Shown in pieces: positions 44,871-53,153 of a DNA stretch of 64,000 nt (positions are counted from its first letter, which is position 1; each line of letters starts with the position of its first letter). Below the pieces are notes generated by a model. That model did no database searches. It saw nothing but the letters and a program-made list of their open reading frames with translations, and was not told where the DNA came from. Source of the DNA: DTKD01 sp964494345 (GTDB lineage: Bacteria; Armatimonadota; UBA5829); contig CAZBSI010000007.1 of NCBI GenBank assembly GCA_964494345.1, forward strand, positions 86,016-150,015. Direction: 5' to 3'. Made by a program: the position numbers and the translations under genes.

Positions 44871-47353
44871 TGGCCACCTTTCCGCGAGGGGAAGGACTGG
44901 GCGTCGCTCCCGATGCCTGACTCCACCGGCTGCGAACGTGAGTCAGATGCTGCCGCTCCGTTCCGCTTGAGCCGGGAGAACAGCCTATGCAGGAAGCCGA
45001 TGTTTTCCGGGTAATACTGGTCGGTCCCCTCGACGTTTCTGTCGAGCAGGAATTGAGTGTCGGCAATAGCCACCACGCTTCCCTTGCCAAGGCGCTTTTG
45101 AACGATTGCGGGATAACCCCACGGGCTGCACAATACTTTGGCGGAGCCATGGTCAACCTTTATCGACCACCCCTTATACAACCGCACCTCTCCATCAGGC
45201 TGTTTCACGAGCACGCGCCCCAGTGGTCTTTGCACAACATGCAGACCAAACTCCCTCCAGAGTTCCTTGGAGCCCGACAGGTCTTCCCATCCAGCCGAAA
45301 GGATCAGGTGCCCTCCACGCGCGACGAACTGCCGAATCGAAGTCACTTCCGAACGTGTAAAGGGCTTGCTGGGGCCAATAAGTATCAACAGCGATCCTCG
45401 ATTCAGTGCACGGGTGTCCCACTCCTTCATCAGCAGAGGTGAGTAACCGTTGCGCATAAGGTTCAGCTCAAGGCCGCCAGTTCCATCGTCATTCCAGTTA
45501 TTGAAGCTGAACCGCTCCAGGTGGGAACCGTCAATCCACGCGATGTCCTTATGTGCGGCGCTGGGTACAGCCAGAACTCTGCCAGGAACCGCCCCCAGTG
45601 TCCATCCCAGCAGAAAGACCGCTGCGGCCACAGCCTGCCAGGAGTGAATTCCTGATCGCTTGGCCAGCAGAATCATGCCTGCCAGAATCAGCAGTGCCGC
45701 CGCACACCGCCTTGCAGGGTCAGCCGCAGTCATGTTTGAGGTGCAGATCCAAGCGAAGACATTCTCAGCAAACTGGTGGCTGCTTACCAAAGCATCATTC
45801 TGCAACGAAGACGTGTCGCCAAACACCAGGACTTTGCCTCTGCCATATCGAGACTCAGCAACGAGCGGAAGGTCGCCTAGATTCTCTCCCGGATCAAACA
45901 TCAGATTGCCCAAATGACCATTTCCTGCATTTGCCGTGTCTCCAGGATCAGAGAAGCCGTACGTTCCAACGACCACAGGGCGAGCTGGTGGGGCGATAGT
46001 CAGAGAAGCCCCAATCCAAATCTGTAACTCATCCATTGCGTCGTCCATGCCCATCGTGGTAGGGTGGCGCGGAAACGAGAATGCCCACAACCAGCCGTCA
46101 CGGAACGGCTTCGCAGAATCGAAATTCAGCTCGATGTTGACAGGGTCCAGCAAGTCGTTGATCGGCTCTCGGATATTGTGCGTGCACGTGTGGTCGCCGA
46201 GCACCAACAAGCCACCGCCTCTCCGAACAAAATTCCAGATTGCATTCTTGGCGGGAATGGCGAACTTGTCCATGGGGTTAATAACGACAAGCGCACTGGC
46301 CGACCTCAGGCTCTCCCGAGAAACAGAACCTCGGGCTACCTGGTAGCCTCTATCTTCGAGGAAGCTGGGAAGGCGGCCGAACATTCCGGAGTTCCTATGG
46401 CCAAACGCCCCAAACACCGGCACCCGGAAGTCCAGATGCCCATCATCGCATATCAGTATGCGCCCGTGGGCAGCAGGACGCGGCGGGACAAATGCAGCAA
46501 ACCCCGCTCCGACCAAGAGCGCACCAACCCCCGCGATCACAACCCACCTACGCAGTGGGATCTTCTCCTCTGATCCTGATTGCAGATGCCTGGGAGCAAG
46601 AGCGAATGTCGCCAATAGCCCGAGCACGAAGACGATCCCCTGTAGATCATTCGGATAGAAATACCGAAGAAAGCTAAACGGATACCACGGTACTACCCCT
46701 CCCGGAGATCTCTGCTGCACAAAACTCACGGAAAGCGCGGCAGATACGACATCATGAATTGCGACGAAAGCAACCTGCACCACCAGTAGTGCCACTGACA
46801 ACTTCAGCAATGTCACCAGCCGGCGCTTAGGCATTCGACGCACACAGCTCGCACCATATAGAAAGAGAAGGACGGTGACTGGCAAGCCCAGTGCTGTCGG
46901 CCCCAAAGTCGCGTTTGCTCCTAGATGATGCGCAAACCACATAACCCCGCGCGCCGCGCTATCCAGGATATACCATCCTGTTGCTGTCTCGCGCCAGAAC
47001 CAGAGGAACATGCCATAGGAGAATGCTGTCGTCTGATATATCGCGAGGTCGGGATGTCGCTCACCGTCGGCGGACTGTGACAGCCTCATTCCGCCGATCA
47101 GCAGCGAGATGAAAAGGACACTAGCCCAACCGCTTGTGCAGAAGAAGCCAACAGCAGCAACGGCTGAAAGCAGCCAGCCATGCCAATGTCGTCGATGATC
47201 AAGGGTTACGCCTTGAGATAAACATGGCCAGAGGAAAATGGCGAGGAATATGATGCCGAGAAGAGTATTCAGCGGTCGTGCATGGTAGCCCATAACTTCC
47301 GCGCAAAATGCCAACGCGAGTAGGAAAGTGACCGCACTAGTAATCCTTGCCAT
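44867..47353 (-). CDS. Paralogous membrane protein with GATase-like domains, exosortase centre lost
   Basis: The protein has 828 residues and the same plan as the next gene: about eight N-terminal helices (1-290), a GATase-like domain (SALVVINPMDKF, GGGLLVLGDHTC), a helix pair (about 530-580) and a second such domain (GSLLILIGPSKPF, ARGGHLILSAG). The position of the catalytic Cys in the partner corresponds to TLGPTALGLP here, so the sortase-like site is missing. A pair of one active-looking and one degenerate member suggests a heteromeric complex. It overlaps the small upstream ORF and the downstream partner, implying coupling. Confidence 0.7.
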   Translation of the reverse strand: MARITSAVTFLLALAFCAEVMGYHARPLNTLLGIIFLAIFLWPCLSQGVTLDHRRHWHGWLLSAVAAVGFFCTSGWASVLFISLLIGGMRLSQSADGERHPDLAIYQTTAFSYGMFLWFWRETATGWYILDSAARGVMWFAHHLGANATLGPTALGLPVTVLLFLYGASCVRRMPKRRLVTLLKLSVALLVVQVAFVAIHDVVSAALSVSFVQQRSPGGVVPWYPFSFLRYFYPNDLQGIVFVLGLLATFALAPRHLQSGSEEKIPLRRWVVIAGVGALLVGAGFAAFVPPRPAAHGRILICDDGHLDFRVPVFGAFGHRNSGMFGRLPSFLEDRGYQVARGSVSRESLRSASALVVINPMDKFAIPAKNAIWNFVRRGGGLLVLGDHTCTHNIREPINDLLDPVNIELNFDSAKPFRDGWLWAFSFPRHPTTMGMDDAMDELQIWIGASLTIAPPARPVVVGTYGFSDPGDTANAGNGHLGNLMFDPGENLGDLPLVAESRYGRGKVLVFGDTSSLQNDALVSSHQFAENVFAWICTSNMTAADPARRCAAALLILAGMILLAKRSGIHSWQAVAAAVFLLGWTLGAVPGRVLAVPSAAHKDIAWIDGSHLERFSFNNWNDDGTGGLELNLMRNGYSPLLMKEWDTRALNRGSLLILIGPSKPFTRSEVTSIRQFVARGGHLILSAGWEDLSGSKELWREFGLHVVQRPLGRVLVKQPDGEVRLYKGWSIKVDHGSAKVLCSPWGYPAIVQKRLGKGSVVAIADTQFLLDRNVEGTDQYYPENIGFLHRLFSRLKRNGAAASDSRSQPVESGIGSDAQSFPSRKGGQ

Positions 47354-47480
47354 ACGTATCCCTGAACTCCTGTCCGCCGTGGGGCAGCTCCTGAGTCAGC
47401 TCGTTCGCTGCCGTATCAGCCAGTTCGCCAAGCTCTTCCACTGAACGCAATGATCCGTCTTTGCCGACGAGTCTCGACAT
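47337..47480 (-). CDS. Possible 47-residue acidic protein
   Basis: A short frame (MSRLVGKDGSLRSVEELGEL...) fills the gap between the small exported protein gene and the first membrane protein gene. It starts 17 bases after one stop and overlaps the next start by 17 bases. It has no ribosome site of its own and no signal peptide. Position and absence of any other use of the space support it, but it may be chance. Confidence 0.35.
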   Translation of the reverse strand: MSRLVGKDGSLRSVEELGELADTAANELTQELPHGGQEFRDTYGKDY

Positions 47481-47497
47481 ATAGGCTTGGAAGCGTC

Positions 47498-48226
47498 TTA
47501 CTTCTCCAAACGCCAGCCAGCTTCGGCTTCCTTGTCCGTTATCAGCACATAGGTCGTGCTGGGGTCATTGCCATGCAGCCGGAGCGTGAACCCGCCATTT
47601 TCGTCCTTCTCGACGGAAGTTAGGCATATATTGGCGTAGTGAGGACTTGCTTTCGTGTCCACGATCTTCTCTTGGCCGACGATTCCACCTACATCTATGT
47701 ACTGGACACCGGCCACCTTGGTGCTGTTGAGGTAATCATTCAGCCGCTTCGTCTTTTCCTGCTGGTCGACTGGTTTGGATACTTCGGCAAGACACAGGGT
47801 CGTTGTCTCTACCCAGGTTAGGTAGGAATCGCCATCTGGGGTAATGAACAGCCCAAATCTTCCCAGAATGTGCCCGGACCAGATGCACCAGTTGTACGAA
47901 ACATCCTTGTCTTTGGACACGAGTTCGTAGGCATGCCACAAACCTTGTGTGTTGAAAGTCGAAGTAGCTGCCGGCCTGACCATCCTGCCTTTGTATGTAA
48001 CTCTATCGAGTCCGGCTGCAACTACTCTGTGTGTTCCATCGGGAAGCGCAACTGAGACCTGATTCCGGTTCTCTTCAAACGAAACAGCACGTCTGATCGA
48101 TTCCTCTACGTCGGTTGCCGAATAGGCCGCCTGGTGCTTATCGCCATCGCTCCCCAACACAGGGAGACTTCCACAGCTAAACAACACTAGTCCTGCAAGA
48201 GCGTAGCCCCAAACGCTTCGTTTCAT
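47498..48226 (-). CDS. Exported protein of unknown function
   Basis: The product from ATG 48226 (GGAGG upstream) has 242 residues. The N-terminus MKRSVWGYALAGLVLFSCGS is a signal peptide; LFSC could be a weak lipobox, which would make it a lipoprotein. The mature part is mixed alpha/beta with conserved-looking Trp and Gly (NWCIWSGHILGRFGLFITPDG). I recognise no family. It lies inside the tight gene run, 49 bases after the second propeller-like gene. Confidence 0.7.
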   Translation of the reverse strand: MKRSVWGYALAGLVLFSCGSLPVLGSDGDKHQAAYSATDVEESIRRAVSFEENRNQVSVALPDGTHRVVAAGLDRVTYKGRMVRPAATSTFNTQGLWHAYELVSKDKDVSYNWCIWSGHILGRFGLFITPDGDSYLTWVETTTLCLAEVSKPVDQQEKTKRLNDYLNSTKVAGVQYIDVGGIVGQEKIVDTKASPHYANICLTSVEKDENGGFTLRLHGNDPSTTYVLITDKEAEAGWRLEK

Positions 48227-48275
48227 CTTTGTTCCTCCTCCGAGTTGAAGTACCCGGCCCACTGATGTAAAGAAC

Positions 48276-49370
48276 CTATTTCGCCTGTTTGCTGTACTTC
48301 GTGACATCAATGCCTGTCTCGCCAAACTGCAAATGGTACACGCTGCCATCACTGCCTACAACGACGGGGCTGGCTCTACTAGAGAACTTATTGGAAGCGA
48401 AGCGCCACTGTTCTCTGAAGTTGCCTTGGATGTCGAATCGCCAGAGAACCTCTTCCGCATTCGTTTCTATCTTGCTCGTGATGCGTGCCGGACTTGACAG
48501 ACGCGCCAACGATTCTACGGAAAAGCCTCCAAAGGGGTCCGCAAGCAGCCGGCCGATGCTGCTAACTCCAGCCAGCCGCGTTCCACTATCAGCGTCAAAC
48601 TTAGGACGTAACTCCCGCACAGCCCTGCCAGCCGAGTCAGCGACTGTGACTGGTGACGCGACGGCATCCTGCAGCCTTCTTTTGGGCTCTCTTGTGTATA
48701 TCAGACCGTCAGCGCCCACAAACTGCCCTGGTAACGCTTTTAGCGCATTTCCATCTCGGTCCATCAACACCACGAACTGATGCAACTTGCCTTCGCCTTC
48801 AGCACTACCAGACACTTTGATGCTCAGTCCGGAAGCCGTCCATTCGATCCCCATCAACACGAGCACCGAGTCCAGCCCCAGCTCCTTCAACTTGCTCCGT
48901 GGCAGGGCATCATCCTTTGTCCATAGCAGCGTCCCTTGGCTGTCCACACAAGACAGCTTGTCCAGTCTCGACCCCCATATCAGGTACACTCTGCCGTCAG
49001 GAGCAACAGCGTAGTAGCCGAGGTTGTCAAATGCCTTCGTCCCCCAGACCAGAGTCCCCGGTGAGCGGAACTGCTTGATCGTGTCCGTGGTAGCATCTAT
49101 GAAGTAGAAGCGATCTGCTACGACGCGCATATTTGATATGGAAGCAGGTTCCGCATACTCCCCTTCATCGCTGTCATTTGCCCGACTTCCGCCCCATTCG
49201 ACTCCCACCTTGTCCGAGGTTGTGCCGTAGTCTACGTGCAGAACCACTTGGCCTGAGTAGCCTGGTGGGATTGTCGGCGTATATCCGGGCACAGCTACTG
49301 CTCGGCTCACGAGGACGAGCGTAAAGACGGCTAGTCCCACTGCTGCCAACCAAATCACCTTGTGTTTCAT
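48276..49370 (-). CDS. Secreted beta-propeller-like protein
   Basis: The product has 364 residues from ATG 49370 (AGAGAG five bases upstream). A signal helix (HKVIWLAAVGLAVFTLVLV) precedes a chain of short strands with WD/PQQ-like turns (DSQGTLLWTKDD, APDGRVYLIWG, GSDGSVYHLQFG), which suggests a propeller of six or seven blades. Function unknown. It follows the NlpC/P60 gene by 27 bases. Confidence 0.7.
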   Translation of the reverse strand: MKHKVIWLAAVGLAVFTLVLVSRAVAVPGYTPTIPPGYSGQVVLHVDYGTTSDKVGVEWGGSRANDSDEGEYAEPASISNMRVVADRFYFIDATTDTIKQFRSPGTLVWGTKAFDNLGYYAVAPDGRVYLIWGSRLDKLSCVDSQGTLLWTKDDALPRSKLKELGLDSVLVLMGIEWTASGLSIKVSGSAEGEGKLHQFVVLMDRDGNALKALPGQFVGADGLIYTREPKRRLQDAVASPVTVADSAGRAVRELRPKFDADSGTRLAGVSSIGRLLADPFGGFSVESLARLSSPARITSKIETNAEEVLWRFDIQGNFREQWRFASNKFSSRASPVVVGSDGSVYHLQFGETGIDVTKYSKQAK

Positions 49371-49397
49371 CTGAACTCTCTTTCTCAAGTCCGTACC

Positions 49398-50687
49398 TCA
49401 GTAAGCGGTTAGATGCCTCGGTACATAGTTGTTACTGTGTTCATGGTCCAAGCTTCGACCAGGCAAGATCTTTACAACGCTTTGAGTGTTTCCTTCGGCA
49501 GCTATCATCCAGATCGTGTCGTCACAGCGGCAGTATATGCTTCGCACATGGCGTTCTACATTCGGCTGGCTGATATCGATTACCATAATGTCGCCACAAA
49601 CAACGTCATCCAAGTCTGTGACTTCATCCGATACATACGAGAGACTTGAGGTATAAGTATGATGTACGGCGCGACGCCAACCGCCATCAGTGCTGATCCA
49701 GTTATACCCAGCCCAGCGTGCAGCGTTGCTAACCAAGCCGGAGCAGTCAATGCCGTATCCATCATATCCGCCATCTGCATCATAGTGGAAGGTGTCGCAA
49801 GCTCTGCCTCCGAACCATTGGCCCCCGTACTCATAAGGCTCATCCAGATACGCAAAAATCCATCTCAGATACTCTTTTCTCAGAACCGAATCAGAATCAG
49901 TACCGACAATCCCAAAGTCCTGATCCCACCTCACTGAGATGCGAGTTGCGCGTTCATTGTCCGGTGAGGCCTTGGTCTGCCCCTTGTAGGAAACCGATAC
50001 TTGGTATCTCTTTATGCCCCAGAGCAGGTTTACCCCCGCATTTGCTGTGCCCCAGCCACTCCACGAAGGCGTGTCCTCCAGATACTTGTACTTCCGACCA
50101 TACGTCTTACTGAATTCGTAGCAGTTGTGCAAACGCTCTTTCCACGTGAACGTGGGCGTTCCCCAGGCCGAGGTATTCCACTGATAGATGGTACCGTATC
50201 CAAGGTCGGACATCCAATGGTAAGTCGGCCAAGTGCGCGGGCACGCCGCGCCCTCTTCACCCTCTCTGTGCCAACCCCCTGGCCAATTGGATTCCCCCTG
50301 GGGTGCGGTGCCCAAATCTGCGTACGCCCTCGTCTCGCCGTTCACCGTGGCCACTATCACTGCTTTCACCACAACGTGTGACGTGTTGTAGGGCCATCCG
50401 TGGTTTGTCCCAAGCGTCCTGAACGCCACGTGCACTCCCCGAATGATTGGATAGAGCGTGCTGCTGTTCGTCGTCGCGCTCTGTCTGGAAGCAGCTTGGG
50501 CACTCCCATATCCCATAGCGGCAAGCCACACAATGCAAGCAGAAGAAGCCAACCAACAGTGCCGATAACGCTTGGCCCTATATGCGGCTTCCTTCTCAAG
50601 GGTACCCAACACTACGGTCCTCCACTCTGAAATGTCAGGCCAGACTTCGTTCCAACCTGTAACGCGCCCGAGCTTGTTCATTTTCAT
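49398..50687 (-). CDS. Secreted NlpC/P60-type peptidase
   Basis: The protein has about 429 residues. A long N-terminal extension (about 42 residues) comes before a hydrophobic export segment (SSACIVWLAAMGYGSAQA). The last 170 residues have the NlpC/P60 layout: catalytic Cys in GYGIDCSGLVSNAARWAGYN, a following GDIMVID strand and the His in PNVERHVRSIY. Known members cut peptide bonds in peptidoglycan stem peptides. The middle part (80-250) is beta-rich with several Trp and could bind a polymer. The start is uncertain (ATG 50687, ATG 50681 or TTG 50693). Confidence 0.78.
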   Translation of the reverse strand: MKMNKLGRVTGWNEVWPDISEWRTVVLGTLEKEAAYRAKRYRHCWLASSACIVWLAAMGYGSAQAASRQSATTNSSTLYPIIRGVHVAFRTLGTNHGWPYNTSHVVVKAVIVATVNGETRAYADLGTAPQGESNWPGGWHREGEEGAACPRTWPTYHWMSDLGYGTIYQWNTSAWGTPTFTWKERLHNCYEFSKTYGRKYKYLEDTPSWSGWGTANAGVNLLWGIKRYQVSVSYKGQTKASPDNERATRISVRWDQDFGIVGTDSDSVLRKEYLRWIFAYLDEPYEYGGQWFGGRACDTFHYDADGGYDGYGIDCSGLVSNAARWAGYNWISTDGGWRRAVHHTYTSSLSYVSDEVTDLDDVVCGDIMVIDISQPNVERHVRSIYCRCDDTIWMIAAEGNTQSVVKILPGRSLDHEHSNNYVPRHLTAY

Positions 50688-50726
50688 GTCCAAGCGACGA
50701 CTATGTCAGCATGGCCTTCAGTGATT

Positions 50727-52136
50727 TCAATGCGCCGACGACTGAACGTGATAACAGGCCGCCGTGTGCAGTGTGGCTAGTAGCAGGCGGCTTCGGTTGC
50801 AATCAACAACGACGGATATGATTGGTTCGCCTGGCCTCTTCTCCCACACGACATTGCCGGTCGAATCGAGAACCTGCACAGCCTCCGAAGCCGTCTTCGT
50901 CTTCGGGCGTCTGACAACAAGGAGGCGGGGGGAGAGCAGCCACGCATCGTATACACTAGAAACATCAGATACCGGCCACGAGACTTCCCTGGCCAAATCC
51001 CCCGTCGGACTAAACTCCAGAACAGTCACAGCCGAACTGGTGACTACGGTCCCATATATCCGTCCCTCACTCTGGCAGTCGCATAGACTCAACGACACCA
51101 CAGTTCCGCCTGCGGCCCCCGTACGGATAGGGGACTCCCGTTCAGTAATGATATTCGAGCCGATCTCTCTCCCCCATACCACGTCTGCTTGTTCCTGTTC
51201 CCCGGGATTGTCAAGACTCATTCTGATATTCATGAGCTTGAGTTGATCGTTGTAAGTGGAGCGAGCAGCGCCTCCCGCATTATATGAGTAGTACTCCATA
51301 TCTTTGTCGGAGTCGGTCGTTGGCGTTGCCTTCTTAGCTGAGCTGAACAACAGCCAGGCGCCGCTATCGCTAATGACCACAGGGGACTTTGCGGGTGGAT
51401 ACCAGTTCAGGTTCTTCATCCTCCATAGGGCTTTGCCGTTCAGACTAATCGCTGCTATGTTGCCATGCTCCGAGTCACCAATCAGAACACATCCAACTGC
51501 CCAAATCGGTTGCACGAAAGAGATACTTTCACGAACGATGTCAGCTTTGACGGTGTCCAGTCCCCAAGTGTTGGCACCGGAGGTGATATCATCCCTCACA
51601 ACGTCCTTCTTGCTCTCAATCCAACGGATCACAGATCTTGCGTTCGGCGATAGCCACACCCAGTCAGAATCCTCCAACGGCCCCATTTCACGTACCGCTT
51701 GGCCAGTCTTGTCCAACAGCAGCAATCGCATCGTGCTACCGCTGCAGTCTGCCAAGACAGTCTTCGCCAGAGCATATCTGCCATCGAGGGTGGAATCCAA
51801 CAAGGATACTCGATGTCCTTCCGGCGGAATATACTTCCACTGAACCGAGCCGTCAGGGCCGACATAATACAGAGCATTAGTGTCCGGCACGACTTGTCTG
51901 TCCACTTCCTGGAATTTAGTACAGACGAACACTCCGCCGTCCGTAATCTGCCGGACTCTGACTATATCTGCCTTACTGCTGTACTCCCAGGAACTGACAA
52001 TGGTCTGAGCATGTACACCTCCGACAACCACAGCAGCGACAAAGGCAGATGACAACAGCCAAGCACGACCGCGCATGGAGTGGGCAATCAATCTGAATAC
52101 TGGCCTTAGGGTGCTGGGATCGTGTTCTCTGTCCAT
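50727..52136 (-). CDS. Secreted PQQ-like beta-propeller protein
   Basis: The protein has 469 residues. ATG 52136 has AGGAGG seven bases upstream. A 20-residue basic leader is followed by an export helix (WLLSSAFVAAVVVGGVHAQ). Repeated blades have patterns such as GPDGSVQWKYIPP, AISLNGKALWRMKN and DSTGNVVWEKRPG. It starts 24 bases after the M23-like gene. A role in surface binding or sensing is inferred from the fold only. Confidence 0.72.
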   Translation of the reverse strand: MDREHDPSTLRPVFRLIAHSMRGRAWLLSSAFVAAVVVGGVHAQTIVSSWEYSSKADIVRVRQITDGGVFVCTKFQEVDRQVVPDTNALYYVGPDGSVQWKYIPPEGHRVSLLDSTLDGRYALAKTVLADCSGSTMRLLLLDKTGQAVREMGPLEDSDWVWLSPNARSVIRWIESKKDVVRDDITSGANTWGLDTVKADIVRESISFVQPIWAVGCVLIGDSEHGNIAAISLNGKALWRMKNLNWYPPAKSPVVISDSGAWLLFSSAKKATPTTDSDKDMEYYSYNAGGAARSTYNDQLKLMNIRMSLDNPGEQEQADVVWGREIGSNIITERESPIRTGAAGGTVVSLSLCDCQSEGRIYGTVVTSSAVTVLEFSPTGDLAREVSWPVSDVSSVYDAWLLSPRLLVVRRPKTKTASEAVQVLDSTGNVVWEKRPGEPIISVVVDCNRSRLLLATLHTAACYHVQSSAH

Positions 52137-52160
52137 AGTGTAGCCTCCTGCACGAGCGTC

Positions 52161-53153
52161 CTACCACTTGGGGTGCAATAGAGTGTTGGTGGTAGTGCTT
52201 GATCGGGGACCATCCCGATCTGGTGTATTGTCTTTGTTGCCTACCGTCATTATGTAATGGAGATGGGAGCCCGTGCTGTGACCCGTACTGCCTCCATTCC
52301 CGATAGAGTCGTGATATGCCACTTCCCCCGATACTCTGTCCGTATTCTGATCCATGTGCCAGTGATCCGTCTCCAATGATGCCGCCCTATACTTGGGAGT
52401 TAGGGTATCGGTGACGGCAACACGAAATGATCCGTAATTGACCGCATTACACAGACAATCACCAAAACCGCAACTGTCAACGCTGGGTCGGAATTGATGG
52501 GGACCTGCAGTGCCGTGCTCGGCAGCAAGCAAGGGAGCCGATCCGTCACAACCTTGCCCCGGTACATCGACATCAACTGCCGGATGTGGACCGCCATGAA
52601 GGTGTAACCACAGGGTAATGGCACCGTCATTGGGCCAAGTGGGCTTCGCACAGATGACAGTCGGCTGATTCGCGGAAGTATGCATCAACTGGTCATCTAC
52701 CCACAACTCAACCTTGAGATCGTATCGCCCTCTGGGTTGCTGATCGGTATTCCATTCTGCCGTGTAAACCACTTCATCGCCATCAGGTGTGCGGGCAGTC
52801 AAATCTCCGCCCACGTTCCACGTGGATCCGCCGCTCACGCGCCGGTAGTACCTGACTGTGAATGAGCTTGAGCTACTGCTCCATCCGTTCTTCCTGACCT
52901 TCGCCCTCACGATAATGTGGCATCCGTGATGGCTAGCACAATACGTCCCTACGGCGAATTTCCAGCCGTTCTGCGGAGATTCCAATGTTACGGTTGGTTT
53001 GGAAAGTTTCCCCTCAGCGACTGCAGATTGCCTGGTCTGTCCGGAGCATATCCACGGCATATACACTACAAGAGTGCTGCACGCAAGGAGGCACTTACAG
53101 AACCTACTGACCGTCATCGCGGTCTTGCCACCACGCTTATGGGTACCAGACAT
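52161..53153 (-). CDS. Secreted M23 (LytM)-like metallopeptidase
   Basis: The product has 330 residues from ATG 53153 (GGAGG six bases upstream), overlapping the Cys-array gene by 17 bases. A signal segment (CLLACSTLVVYMPWICSG) precedes an Ig-like part (about 50-165) and an M23-like domain with His/Asp in GGPHPAVDVDVPG and the H-x-H pair in TGSHLHYI. Between them is an unusual insertion with Cys-rich SCGFGDCLCNA. M23 enzymes cut cross-bridges of peptidoglycan. The zinc ligands seem present, but the order and spacing are atypical, so activity is not certain. Confidence 0.7.
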   Translation of the reverse strand: MSGTHKRGGKTAMTVSRFCKCLLACSTLVVYMPWICSGQTRQSAVAEGKLSKPTVTLESPQNGWKFAVGTYCASHHGCHIIVRAKVRKNGWSSSSSSFTVRYYRRVSGGSTWNVGGDLTARTPDGDEVVYTAEWNTDQQPRGRYDLKVELWVDDQLMHTSANQPTVICAKPTWPNDGAITLWLHLHGGPHPAVDVDVPGQGCDGSAPLLAAEHGTAGPHQFRPSVDSCGFGDCLCNAVNYGSFRVAVTDTLTPKYRAASLETDHWHMDQNTDRVSGEVAYHDSIGNGGSTGHSTGSHLHYIMTVGNKDNTPDRDGPRSSTTTNTLLHPKW

